A stretch of DNA of 34,685 nucleotides, taken from Schoenoplectus triqueter. Taxonomy: Eukaryota > Streptophyta > Magnoliopsida > Poales > Cyperaceae. Positions within the stretch are counted from its first letter, which is position 1. Each line of letters starts with the position of its first letter. The DNA lies in assembly GCA_964058805.1 (NCBI GenBank), contig CAXKVV010000737.1, positions 1 to 34,685 on the forward strand. The letters are read 5' to 3'. Below the pieces are notes generated by a model. The model saw only the letters and a list, made by a program, of their open reading frames with translations. It did not search any database and had not been told where the DNA came from. Below are positions 8,122 to 19,430 of this stretch, piece after piece. Made by a program: the position numbers and the translations under genes.

Positions 8122-9584
8122 ATATGCGTCTTTTGTTAAATCAACCATCTTAATACTAAAAAAAAGAATAGAAAGCAAGTAAAAAAGAAGAAGATTTTAT
8201 TGGGCTTGCATAGTCATATATCGGATAAGCGTGTCAACCAAGTTCGCTTTAAGTTAGAAAAAAAATCGCACTTTTCCTAACAAAATACCATCAATTAATC
8301 CGGAAAGTTACTTTTGCTTAGTAAACAATTAATAATGTTTAATTTATTTATGATGCACTTGTTGAAAGCTAACATGGCGTCAGATTGTTCTTCCCAATCC
8401 CATACAAGAGAAGAGGATATATATTGTTAAAAATGTAAAAGGTTCTACAATTTTTTAAAATATAAGAAAGGTATAAGAAATCAACCAAAGTGTCCCAAAT
8501 CGATGTATATTGCAATTGTGGTTTAGATCTCATAAACCGTTTACGATAGCAGAGGATTTGAGCAAGTAGCTAAAAAGTGGGTTGTTCTTGTTCTTTGGTG
8601 ACAGGAATGCTGTATATAGCCCATGTTTGTATTGAAACTGTTGTAAGAATTATTTTATTGCAGAACTGAAAGATGCTGGACATTAGAATAAGAGTGCTAT
8701 TCTTTATTGCTCTACTATTTTTGTGAAAATTTTGTTGTTAAATAAAAATTGCTTTGTGAAATGGTACTAGGAAAGCGTCGTTTCATTAATTCCACTATAG
8801 TTTAGAAAAAAGAATACTGAGTTAATAAGCAATTAGAGATGTAAAATCTTTAGACTAAGCATTGTTTACAGTTATCATGACAAAAAAAGACCTCCAATTC
8901 TTAAATGTTTTATATAATAATATAAATAATTGGACAACTAAAGGTCTCCGTATAATCATGTACTTTGAATTTGGATATTAAATAATATCTTCCTCATTAA
9001 TGTTTATCATATTCGCATGATTTAGTCATCAATCATGCAGAGAATTGCTGAAATTCTAAAATAAAATACCTTGCAACTTCTCCAATCTAAAAAAGGAAAA
9101 TAATGGAGCATAATTAATACTTTCAAATAATATTTAATACTGCCAAATGTGAACAACACAATATATTGTACAAAGAACAAAGTACAGAAGAACCATAATC
9201 ACTTTAGCAAAGGCTATCAGCAAAAACAGAAAAATGCTACAAAGATACTCTGGCCATTAATCCTTTTTATTTCCCCTTTACAATTTGTATTCATGTGATA
9301 AAGAAAAATATGCAATGGGGCGCATCAAAGGCTTTAGAGAAAAGATAATAGACAAGGAGAACTAATGGGAAAGCTTTAGCACCTCCCTTCTTAATTTCGT
9401 ATGGCAGCCGTGCGTGCACCTTAATAAAATAATTAATACACATTCCATTAAGGCACGCAGCAGTTAGTTGTCTCATCATTAAAGCCTTAGCTACCAAGCA
9501 ACATGAGTCAAGCAGATTCCAGAAAATAATATGCATATGGCAATTTATGAAACAGCCTCATAGCATGCATATTTACATCTCAAA
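8122..9584. other. AT-rich spacer, no gene seen
   Basis: I see no domain-bearing frame, no long repeat and no RNA gene. The only open frame of note (9291-9536, minus) has no recognisable similarity. Confidence 0.6.
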
Positions 9585-10720
9585 ATGATACTGGCCGTGG
9601 TAAAATCTGATTCGATCTGAAAAATTTATCTGATTCATTTGGATTCGAATATGATTTGATTTGATTTTTTCACAAAGTCAAACTAATTCATCCGGATTCG
9701 AATCCGATCTGATTCAACCTGAAATCTAAGATGATCTGAGATAAGTTAACTTAAAATTTGATCCAATCCGAACTCAAATGACACAAAATCTAAGATGACC
9801 TAAGCTTAGATGATCCGAAACCCGACTCGATCCGAACCTGAATGACCTAAAACCCAAAATTAGACAACTCGAAATCTGACCCGACCACCGATTTTGAAAA
9901 TTTCAAATATGATTGAACTACAATTAGAAGCGATATGTCTTATCTCAGTTATTCCACAATATATGTTGTTTATAAATAACACTGGATTGTCATTTTATTT
10001 TGACATAAATTAATAATTATTTTTATCAATATAGCATGTACAAACAGTTGCATGTATAATTTTAGTAGTTTCAATTAAGAAATTACCTACATGCATATAT
10101 ATTCATAGTTTATATCAAAATAAAAAAGATTGCATTTTGAATCGAAATATAGATGTTATTAATATATTTTGTGCCTGAAATTTTTATTTATGTTGTCCAC
10201 TAAATTCATTATATCTAAATACTATAGAATGAATATAGATCTTATGTAACAATAATAACAATACAAATAAAATAAATAAATATTATTAACTATTTATTTT
10301 TGGAGCTCATAAATTTTATTATAATTTAATAAAAAAATTAACATAACAAATTAATAATGTCTATTAATCAAAATCTATATATCATAAACTAAAATTACAA
10401 TAAGAAGAGCTAATTTTTATTAATCTGAATTAGCATAATTAGCTGTCTATTAATATGAATTAGTATGTCTCCAGTTTGTTAATAAAATAAATGATATCGA
10501 TCTGAAATTAATCTAACTAGATTCAAACTAATTAATCATAACATAATTGATAATCTAGATCTAATATTGGCTAAAATATTTTTTTGAAAAAAATTTTAAA
10601 ATCCGACGATATGAAATCTAATCCGACTCGAAATAAATCATGACAAAAAAAAGAATCCAACCCAACTCGACCTGAAACAATCCGAAACCCTAGACTATAT
10701 TTTTTTCGAGTTTGTTTTGT
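9585..10720. other. Region with hAT-like internal words, boundaries unresolved
   Basis: About 9590-9905 and 10595-10690 are rich in degenerate ATCCGAxTCxGAxC words (for example CCGGATTCGAATCCGATCTG), of the kind found inside many plant non-autonomous hAT elements. The left start, TGGCCGTGGTAAAATCTG at about 9589, resembles a hAT terminus, but I could not find a matching inverted end or an 8-bp target duplication. The middle (9906-10590) is plain AT-rich DNA. It may be one decayed 1.1-kb element or two fragments. Confidence 0.35.
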
Positions 10721-11506
10721 TCGTATGTGATCAAGATATTAAACTTGTTCATGGCATATCATGAATATATTTTCTTCTCCTCTCTTTTCCTGAAAGTTTA
10801 TCCTCTGCATATCATGATGCCATATAAATAAGAGAGCTGCATGTTGTTCAAACTATTAGTCCACTCCGATGCGGCATGAATCTAAGATAGAACGTACTAG
10901 AAACAAACTCTAAAAACTAAACCTTCCAACATAGATTTGTCTATTTAAACTTTTCAAAATGAATAATATAATTAATGTGGTGTTATTACTAAAATTTTAT
11001 ATATGAAGTAAATAGTATCTACATTAATGTGCTATTACTTTCACATTATCCGTACCCTGTTCTAGAAAAAATTTCGGTTAAAAAAATAAAAGAAATAAAA
11101 TTAACAAGAGATAAATATAAGATGTTTTTATAAAAGGGAATCTTGCAAGAACAAAAGCTGCCCCTATTGTCGCACCATGAGCGCCACAAAAATATTCGGT
11201 TCGGTGCTTTCGGTCACCCAGTTGCGAAATTCAGCATGGAAACTTGTTGATTTGAAAGTCAAATGAATAAAATATCTAAAATTAAAGAGAAAATTGAGCA
11301 TCCGTTTTTAAGGGAAAATATCATTATTTGACCAAAATTTTCAAAAACAGTTGGAGGAATTCTAAATAAAATAAATAAAGAGGGTTCTTAATTAGAGCGT
11401 AGGATTTTGTGATTACTTATTTAGCAAAATTTTCACAAACTATATATTACTTAATATTCCATTTTTAATCATTAAATGAAGACCATAGTAACTATGAAAA
11501 TTGTAA
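10721..11506. other. AT-rich spacer, no gene seen
   Basis: There is no open frame of useful length, no recognisable repeat and no RNA gene. Confidence 0.6.
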
Positions 11507-11514
11507 TGAACAAT

Positions 11515-11756
11515 TAGAGGTGGCAACAGAGGGGTGGGACTGGTTTGGATACGGGCGGGTTGGATCATATCGGTTCAATTAATATATTATTTTTTTTCCA
11601 AATATTAAATTAATTTTGATTAGATTGCAAGTCATTTGATCTCGGATCAAGTCGGATTTCAATTAAATCAGATCAATTTGAATTCTTTTAAAAATCAAAT
11701 TGTGTTGAATTCGAATTTGAATGGCTAGACATATTTTTCGAGAATGGTCACCTCTA
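11515..11756. mobile_element. Probable non-autonomous hAT-like element (~242 bp)
   Basis: The left end TAGAGGTGGCAAC and the right end, whose reverse complement is TAGAGGTGACC, form a short terminal inverted repeat similar to those of many plant hAT elements (TAGxGGTGGCAA). The interior carries GGGCGGGTTGGATC- and GGATCAAGTCGGATT-like words. An 8-bp target duplication is not convincing (TGAACAAT against CATAGAAC), so the assignment rests on the termini and composition. Confidence 0.5.
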
Positions 11757-12576
11757 CATAGAACGTATTAATGACATTATTGTAGTCATGAAAGGTTTTT
11801 GAAAAGTTAGGCAGGACTCGATGCGGATGTGAAGAGTATTAGACGATTTCAAAATTGTTATAATTTAAGGAGTGAGTTTATTGTGTGCATCTATAATTGT
11901 CGATATTTGAAAATTTTATTTTTATTTGTAAGTGTGGTTAAATATTCAAATTTGAACCGCTCAATATAATATTCATATATAAATTTATTTATAAACTGAA
12001 ATTTATATTATTTTTAAAATTTGTTATTATTTCATAATTAAAAATGATCTAATTTAAATATTCTGAATCATTCAAGATACTTTTCTCTATCTAAAAATAT
12101 AAATTTTAAACTATAAATAAATTTGCATATAGAGATTATATTATACAGTTCGATTTAACTATTAACATTTTAGAAATAGATATATAAATTCATAGTACGG
12201 GCCACTCACGATATTATAGATTGTATAACAATCTCACTCTAATTAATTTAAATAACAAATATTACACGTGCAATTTGATTCTCTTTCTTCTCCAGAAAAA
12301 TTCTTGTTTGACTGTATGACTATTCTCAACTCTCAAGCGGGCAGGTATAGTGGAGGTGTATTTGTTTCTGACAATAGAGCAACATGTATTGAAGTTAATC
12401 ATATATTAAAAGAAAAAATGCCCAAAACCAAAGGTGCAAAAATCTAATGCGAAGATCCCAACTTGGTATTGTCACTATCATACCTTTACATATTTTCTTT
12501 GACAACCAATAGTCGCTATTAATTATTTTCTTCACTGATAACTACAATTGGAATACTGGAAAACAAAAGAATTTTA
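11757..12576. other. AT-rich spacer, no gene seen
   Basis: No coding frame, RNA gene or clear repeat. A stretch with ATTATATTATACAGTTCG and GAACCGCTCAATATAATATTC (about 11955-12160) loosely resembles the MITE arms at 18.6-19.4 kb, too weakly to call. Confidence 0.5.
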
Positions 12577-13350
12577 CATAACGTCAGAGACTTAAAAACG
12601 GTCGGTCCAGGATGTTCTCGTCTAATCCCCGAGCCACGGTCGGTTCACGGTTCATTTTGCACCACGGGTTACACGGATTGAATTAGAGCGGTCTAAATTC
12701 CGAAAACCTCAACCCTATCCCTCATTGATCTCCCAAATTGGATCTCTACATGTTGAAACGTATTAGATATGAGTTTTAACTTTATTTTTCTCAATTTTAA
12801 AAATCTTAAAATATTCATAAAAGTTGTAAATTATCATAATTTTTCAAACAACAATTTCAATTAAGTATTTTTTTATTTATAATTATTTAAAAATCAAATA
12901 ATACTCAAGCAATTCCTTCAAATTCTTAAAGTTGTAAAAAATATTATAAAAATTACAAAAATCATAAAAGTTGAAAAATATTTACCATAATTTTTTAAAC
13001 ATTTTTTATCATTCTTTTTAATAAAAAATTTTGGACCGTTGAGGTCTTTTGACGAGCCCTATCATTTTTAATGTGATTGTTGGTGGGGGCCAGTCCAGTC
13101 CGAGTCAGTATGGTCACGAATTGGCACAAGTTAAGGATTTATTCGGACTGGTTTAAAAATTAGAACATACTGGATTAGAGAGGGTCAAAATTAATTTAGG
13201 AGTGAATCGGATCATCGTTGGATCGGATTTAGAAGATTAGCGGGTTAGATACGAATTTGACTCTGATCCGGACCCGTTAGGAATTACGGATATGAATTGA
13301 TCGGGGCCAAATTGGACCGTCCAGATATTTTTGAAAACTCTGCTTGACGT
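12577..13350. mobile_element. Non-autonomous hAT-like element with imperfect 8-bp target duplication
   Basis: The element spans 12585-13342 (758 bp). Both ends start CAGAG when read inward, then CTTAAAAACGGTCGGTCC on the left and TTTTCAAAAATATCTGGACG on the right, giving an imperfect inverted repeat. The flanks CATAACGT (12577-12584) and CTTGACGT (13343-13350) agree at six of eight positions, as expected for an old 8-bp hAT duplication. The interior has no coding capacity and is rich in GGTCGGTTCACGG- and GGATCGGATTT-like words. No transposase is in the window. Confidence 0.65.
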
Positions 13351-15060
13351 AGTATAAACCAACACCCAAGAAAGCTCGACCATCTGACAGTATTAATCTG
13401 CAACCACATATTACACATTAATATACAATATCCAATTAGAATAAAAGCATGTTGTATGCGCACAGTTGGATTTTTTTTTCTTTTGGTTAATAAAATGATC
13501 TGAGTATCTGATTCCTCTTATCTCGTTGTCTTTTCTTCTCTCTCGTTCTTTTATTTCCTGATTCATACACGGCCTCATCGCAAAGGCATTTATTTCCCAA
13601 ACTTCTTAGCTTTATTTGAATACACTGTACACAAATATGGCATCCATTTCACGAGAGAGAATAGATTGCGAAAGAAGGATAAGACCCAGAATATCCCCTC
13701 CTGGGCATCATCCCCTGGCTTATCCCAGAAAAGGTGACACAGCAACAATATCTTTGCTGGGATTGCGATTTGACAGCGATGCTCTGCTGGAATTACTTGC
13801 TTCCTATTATTATCTGATAACTTCCTGGTTCATGTTATTCTAATAAAATAAATGATTTAAAAAAAAAAAGGAAAAACATTAGAATTATCTCGTATTCTCG
13901 TATGTTACTAGTTGTTAACTTCAGTGATGAAAATGGGGCCAAAAAAGGACAATAATGAAATTTTCGCTTTAGATGTTTAAAGGAAAAAAAAACGGGTAGT
14001 TGGATCCAAGCAGAGGATGCTAGCAGCCTAGCACTGATGTCGATGAGTATTACTGTACGGACGAATTTTAATTGATTAAAAAATTAAATCCCTATAAAGT
14101 TTCTTTCTGAGAAAGTATAATGCGTTTTCGTTTGATTCATATATTTTTACTGGTAAATCCATAGGCACACCAATTGTTGCTGACGTCATAAAATGCAGTT
14201 AATCATTTATTTCATTTTGGATGTTATTCTTGCTTCTTCTTTTTTTAGCAATAGAATTCGTAATCATGTATAGATGTTGAACTCAGGCAGGTAAGTGCAT
14301 GATACTTCTGTACGTATATATACTTTTGCTAAAAGAGTTTTATCAGTATGCATCAGTCAAGTTCAAACTACTGAGAGTACGCATTGGAAATTCAGCTTGG
14401 TGTAAATGTTATTCTAGTTTTAGAGAATCAGGTATCATACTGTCCAATAGATCAAAATAAACAATAAACGTCTCCATGATTGTTGAATTAGTTAGAGACT
14501 AGAGAGTCTATGTAATGGATCTAGTACAAATAATATTGAGCCTTGGCTTTCTATAAAGTAGCGCATGTTCAAGTTCCGAAAAATATATAAAAAATAATAT
14601 ATATTGAAGTTAAAAAAAATAGAGGGCCAAAGTTATAGATTTTTTTTATAATCTTAATATGATAAGTTCATTCTTTACCACAAGAGCCAAGAGGAGAAGC
14701 AATTGGTTCTATCCATCATGCAATGTCCGGGTTAAAAAGAACTTGCGGATCCACTAAATTTTAATTTTGTGACCCCTTTAAGTGGTTAGAGGAATATTTG
14801 ACGGTATTGGTTAGAAAATATAAGAAACCACCAGAAAACTGTGATCAGATATGGTTAGTGTAGATCCGAGTTGTACGGTGGACCAATTGAAAACCCTTCA
14901 TCCCAATCTTTCGGTACCACAGGAATTATTCTGAGCTAAGATGCTAGATGATGTTCAATTATTACGGTACACTGCCAATTGGATGATCAATTTGGTACTT
15001 GCTAAACAACTGTGCACTGTACTGTGGAGCAGGAATTGTTCCTCGGTGGTGTGTACATTT
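13351..15060. other. AT-rich spacer, no gene seen
   Basis: One 75-codon plus-strand frame (13616-13843) has no recognisable domain and is followed by A-rich sequence; I do not call it a gene. A TATATATAC-type TATA-like stretch lies near 14320, but no transcript structure follows. Confidence 0.55.
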
Positions 15061-15119
15061 CTATCTTAAACTGCAGCGAATCATATGTATACTATCAAAG
15101 TTAGATACTTGGATGTGAT

Positions 15120-15300
15120 ACCAAAACCTCGAATTCTTATCGCCTGCCGCGTTGCACCGTGCAGCACAGTTTTGACGTCGTTCGATGCGCGTAAAGATTC
15201 GTGTTTTACCAATTTTGAAGGACCCCGTGAATCCAACGGCTGTAGGTCGTGATGCTCGTGTGCCGCGCGGCAGAGGATAGCGATCCCCAAAACCTCTATA
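15120..15300. other. GC-rich island with palindrome, ending in a TATA-like motif
   Basis: In otherwise AT-rich DNA this ~180-bp patch is markedly GC-rich and CpG-rich (for example CGCCTGCCGCG, GACGTCG, TGCCGCGCGGCA). The last, at about 15261-15272, is a perfect 12-bp palindrome. CTCTATATAAC at about 15293-15303 resembles a TATA box. Overlapping minus-strand frames (69-81 codons) show no domain. It may be a fragment of a promoter or of a GC-rich transposon end. Confidence 0.4.
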
Positions 15301-15360
15301 TAACAAATATATATATTTTTTTACTGATATAGAGTATATACATGAGCAAGCTTTTAAAAA

Positions 15361-15535
15361 ACGGAGTTAAAACTCAGTTTAAACCGTTAAAACGGATTTG
15401 GGGCACTCTCTCGTTAAGTTTTTTGAAAAAAAAACGTTTTTAACGGATTTTATGTGATTTAACGGTTTTAACTTCAGTTTAACCGTTTAAAACCGTTTTA
15501 TTTGGGAGCAGTTAAAACCGTTTTATTTTTGAGTA
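15361..15535. repeat. Left subterminal AACGGTTTTAAC-type repeats
   Basis: At least six variants of the word (T)TTAACGGTTTTAAC or its complement AAACCGTTAAAACGG occur within 175 bp. They are mirrored at 16080-16165 near the other end. In hAT elements such clusters are bound by the transposase; here that is inferred by analogy. Confidence 0.75.
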
Positions 15536-16079
15536 GTTTATGTAAGGCCCAAACTGATTTAATCATTATGTAAAATATTTTTTTGTCAATTATTTTGCAG
15601 TAAATAACTTCAATTGTCGCAGTTGCCAAATTAATTTTCTGATCACATAATTTCTTACGCGCAAATCAATATAGTTGTTTTGTCATTATGTTGGACTGAA
15701 CATTGCATTAGAGAGCCCCAACAAAATTGCTATTAGAGATTTTATCCAAGAGGGGAAGCAAAATGACATAATTAATCGAAGCACCAACATCACTGTCTTA
15801 CTGACATCCACATCGTCTATTCATCTGATCTATAGCATATGGAAAATATTTGTTGATCAATGTAAAGTTGTAAACTCACCGTCCTATATATACATTTAAA
15901 AATTAGAAAAGTGACATATATTGACAGTGTACATATTTGAAATAATGACATTTAATAACTAAGATATTTAAGAACTTAAGTAATATTATAATTATTACTT
16001 AATTTAGTTATATGTTAAGTGAGAATACATTTCTTAGTTTTTTTAAATATCAATTAATATTTAATAGGTAAAAAATGAT

Positions 16080-16165
16080 TGACCGTTTTTTAATTTAACG
16101 GCCGTATAAAACCGTTAAAACCGTTAAACGTTAAATGATCACCTCACCGTTAAGGGCCGTTAAAC
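16080..16165. repeat. Right subterminal CCGTTAAA repeats
   Basis: GACCGTTTTTTAATTTAACG, AAACCGTTAAAACCGTTAAA, CACCGTTAAGG and GGCCGTTAAACG follow one another within 85 bp. They form the counterpart of the left subterminal cluster of the same hAT element. Confidence 0.75.
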
Positions 16166-16189
16166 GTTTTTTAAAAGCTTGTACATGAG

Positions 16190-16660
16190 TGTCCCAAAAT
16201 AAAATACAACAAATATTGGACATGACTATTGTTAAACAAACTCACAAACATGACACTGGTCCTGATTTACATACTGACTCGTTTAATACAAAATATGTGA
16301 TATTAATGTGATTCACATTCCCACTTACATAAAAAATTATTGTAATATTTATATGCGAAATAATATTTTGAGGTTATTGACACTGAAAATCTATTATGTT
16401 GAGTGTTAGAATCTCTGTAGTTGTTGCATGGATCCATACTATGAATCTTCATGAAAGGAATTTTGAGATTTTTGCTGGGACGAATTTGAGAGACTAAACA
16501 ATGAACCAAATCTGCTCTTATGGTAAAATACAAAAAATCAACTAATATTTGGTCCCAACCAACAAGCCAAAAGGGACCGCACCGTTGATATATAGGTTAG
16601 GTACCAGGCACAGAGGATACGGAGAGAATTGGCGTTTGCATATACAATGTACTCGTAGAT
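16190..16660. other. AT-rich spacer, no gene seen
   Basis: Minus-strand frames at 16303-16533 and 16542-16730 have no recognisable similarity, and the second runs into the MITE to the right. Confidence 0.6.
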
Positions 16661-16879
16661 CTGCATTTAGGAACCGATTAATTTTCCAATAGTTTGGACC
16701 AAAATTTGTCCCAAACTTTATTTCAACCATTGGATCAATCTTTTTTCACCAATCTCGATGCAAACTCATTTTCCATTTTATACTTTTTCCAATCTCAATG
16801 CTAATCCAATGGTTAAAACAAAGATTGAGATAAATTTTGACTCCAAGTCATTGGAAAATTAACTCATTCCCTGCATTTA
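16661..16879. mobile_element. Mutator-like MITE (201 bp) with perfect 9-bp TSD
   Basis: The element is 16670-16870. It begins GGAACCGATTAATTTTCCAA and ends with the complement of GGAATGAGTTAATTTTCCAA, and the inverted match continues with a few mismatches for roughly 70 bp per arm. It is flanked by identical CTGCATTTA at 16661-16669 and 16871-16879. A 9-bp duplication, long inverted repeats and a terminal G are typical of Mutator-like MITEs. It has no coding capacity. The overlapping readings at 16542-16730 and 16864-17076 are not genes. Confidence 0.85.
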
Positions 16880-18540
16880 AGGGACGCAAGCAAATGTCCC
16901 ATGGGTGATGCAACTGCAAGTGGAAATACTGCAACCTGCGAGATACGCACTCTAGAGTCTAGCCCTACCACCAGTCCACCACCTGCAGCCCACCCCTCCC
17001 TACTCCCTGCAACTGGACCTGCGTTAGTACCGCCTCCAGCAACTGCTTTTACTGCTGCTCCATCTCTGTCATGCATGCTTTTGTGCAGTATATCATGGGA
17101 AATAACATCCGCTGCCGTATTTATTTTTATGACAGTAGTGGCATTTTTTTATATTTATGACTGTGGAACTCATCTAATAATAATAACCATGAATTTAATC
17201 ATGTGTGTTTAAATAAATCTGACGATTGAAATCCGTTACCATAGTTTCTCAGACCAAAAAATTATGGCAGTAAATACAAATCCGTATATTATGAACTCAC
17301 ATCTTCAGCGGAGCTATTCGGTTCATTTGTTGTGAACTGTCTGATCACCGATTACCGATTCTGATTTAATACTAATAAATTGTTCGTGCTGTCCGATATC
17401 ATGTGAATATCTCTGCGTAAGAAGGGCGCCCCATATTATATATCATCCTATGTACGGGATCTTCTACTCTATAATTAGTCCCAGGGATTCCAAAATTTTG
17501 CATAGTATTTTTTTTTATCGAGGGCATCTTCTAATTCAAAAAAAAAATAAAAAATCAGTCATGTTGGTTAGTTATATCGTGTACCAATCCTAAGGTTTCA
17601 AATCCATTCTAAAGAAATAGTCCAAACTCTTCTTTTTATTTTGAATATTTCCAAAGTGCATCCATCGAGTGTATTAAGTGTGAGCCACTTTGAAAATTTG
17701 TTGGTCATCCATCGAGTCGTTGAATTTCATGGTTAAAAAACTTAAATCACTTCATAAAATATTAAATGATTTTCAAAATTTGAAACGTTGAAAAAAAAGA
17801 GAATATGTCCACACTTTTCTTTATGAATTTATATAATACTTTTAAAGATATCAAACTCATATGCATTAATTATATATTGAATGTACGATAGAATTATACA
17901 TTTACTTTAAATTCCATTGATTTAAGTTGAAAATCAGCTAAAATATATCTCAAATCATTGCCTTATTGTTATCATTATCATTATTATCATCATCATCATC
18001 ATCATCTTGATTCTAGTGGGAGCACCTCACCTATTTTCATTGAAAAGAATAAAGTTCGCAACATGAGCCCTGTTTCTCTTCTTTTTTTTTTCATTTTAAA
18101 TTAGGTCATTTTTCTTTCGTTTTATCATCATCATCACCATCACCGACACCATCATCATTTACACTCGTTAACAGCCTCAAGACTCAAAGGCAATATATAT
18201 CCTTTGTCAATTTCTATTTATGCGGTTAATCTTCAATACCATTTTGTAACAACCATATAATATCTATCAAGATCAAAGGCGTTACCCTTTTTTCTGATCA
18301 AAAAAGGGCTTACAACGTGAATGTACCGAATCTCTGGTACCGACCACACACCGTATCCAAATTTGCACAAAACCCCGGACAAACTAAGAATAATGTTAAA
18401 GTTGTAGGAAGCTTTTATCCACATCACATAAAATTTCAAATAACATAAGAAATAATTATTTTGCATTAATGAAATTTAGAGGCATTGATCCACTTGTGAT
18501 CTATGTAACTGCAATATAATGAAATTTGGAGGCATTGTCC
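16880..18540. other. Spacer with microsatellites, no gene seen
   Basis: A 103-codon plus frame (16901-17212) begins in Thr/Pro/Ala-rich sequence and ends in a hydrophobic stretch. It starts just beside the MITE, overlaps an equally open minus frame and matches no family I know, so I do not call a gene. The rest is AT-rich. Confidence 0.5.
17970..18006. repeat. (ATC/ATT)n trinucleotide microsatellite
   Basis: Imperfect ATT/ATC repeats pass into six or more perfect ATC units at the right end. A related interrupted tract, TCATCATCATCACCATCACC and onward, lies at about 18123-18158. Confidence 0.85.
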
Positions 18541-18543
18541 TAC

Positions 18544-18547
<4 letters not shown>

Positions 18548-18604
<57 letters not shown>
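18548..18604. repeat. Compound (TA)n(GA)n microsatellite
   Basis: About 17 TA units are followed without a break by about 11 GA units, ending directly at the start of the first foldback MITE. A shorter TA/GA tract (19002-19036) sits in the same place before the second copy. Confidence 0.9.
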
Positions 18605-19001
18605 TCCGACTATGGTGTTTTGCAAAGCACAGAGACGTTGTGTGCTTTACACTCTATTCTTAATTTTAAGTTAGAAATGACATATCTGAACCGTTCAATG
18701 TAATCTTCATATCAAAATCTATTAGTAAAATAAAATTTATATATTTTTTAAATTTTTTTGCTATTTTTTCTAGTGAGGAGAAAAATGACTTGATCTGAGA
18801 ATTCTGGTTCATCCAAAAATGATAATTTTCTCCCTATCCAAAAAAATAGCAAATGAATTCCAAAAAATATAAAATTTGGTTTACTAATATATTTGGATAT
18901 GGAGATTAGATTGAGCGGTTTGGATCAATTATTTATGACTTAAAATTAATAATAGAGCGCAAAGCACACAACGCTTTTGTGCTTTGTAAAGTACCATAAC
19001 C
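18605..19001. mobile_element. Foldback MITE, copy 1 (~397 bp)
   Basis: The left arm (18605 to about 18773, starting TCCGACTATGGTGTTTTGCA) and right arm (about 18838 to 19001, ending GTACCATAACC) are inverted repeats of about 165 bp with roughly 80-85% identity by eye, around a loop of about 65-85 bp. The transcript would form a long hairpin. There is no coding capacity. Long arms suggest a Mutator-like MITE, but no clear target duplication is visible because the element abuts TA/GA repeats. Confidence 0.85.
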
Positions 19002-19036
19002 TATATATATATAGAGAGAGAGAGAGAGGGAGGGAG

Positions 19037-19430
19037 TCCGACTATGGTGTTTTGCAAAGTACAGAGACATTGTGTACTTTGTATTCTATTTTTAATTTCA
19101 AGTCAAAAATAATTGATCCAAACCGTTCAATCTAATCTTCATATAAAAATCTATTAGTAAACCAAATTTTATATTTTTTAGAATTTTTTTGCTATTTTTT
19201 CTGATGAGGAGAAACTGACTTGATCTGAGAATTCTGGTTCATCCAAAATGACGGTTTTCCCTCTATTCAAAAAAATAGCAAATAAATTCTAAAAAATATA
19301 AAATTTGGTTTACTAATAAATTTTGATATGGATATTAGATTGAGCGGTTTGGATCGATCATTTCTGACTTAAAATTAAAAATAGAGCGCAAAGCACACAA
19401 CGCTTTTGTGCTTTGCAAAGCACCATAACC
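19037..19430. mobile_element. Foldback MITE, copy 2 (~394 bp), same orientation
   Basis: It starts TCCGACTATGGTGTTTTGCA and ends AAAGCACCATAACC, and is nearly co-linear with copy 1 at an offset of 432 bp. Its arms match each other somewhat better than those of copy 1. The intervening TA/GA tract is shared with the left flank of copy 1, so the pair most likely arose by tandem duplication of microsatellite plus MITE rather than by two insertions. Confidence 0.85.

Larger units (their letters stand above)
15339..16189. mobile_element. Non-autonomous hAT element, perfect 17-bp TIR and perfect 8-bp TSD
   Basis: The element is 15347-16181 (835 bp). The left end CAAGCTTTTAAAAAACG (15347-15363) is exactly inverted at 16165-16181. 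It is flanked on both sides by TACATGAG (15339-15346 and 16182-16189), the 8-bp target duplication that defines hAT-type insertion. Subterminal zones at both ends are packed with AACGGTTTTAAC / CCGTTAAAACGG words in both orientations, as expected of transposase binding sites. The interior has no transposase; a 74-codon frame at 15675-15899 shows no domain. Perfect flanks suggest a younger insertion than the other hAT-like elements here. Confidence 0.92.

Noticed and set aside
13616..13843. 75-codon open frame on the plus strand
   Set aside because: No domain, no family resemblance and no supportable transcript signals; within chance length for this much DNA.
15061..15306. Two overlapping minus-strand frames (81 and 69 codons) in the GC-rich island
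   Set aside because: Frames open mainly because GC-rich DNA has few stops; no domain in either.
16864..17212. Overlapping open frames on both strands (103 and 70 codons), Thr/Pro/Ala-rich and Gly/Ala-rich
   Set aside because: They mirror each other in a short GC-richer patch and abut a MITE; neither has a domain or exon signals.
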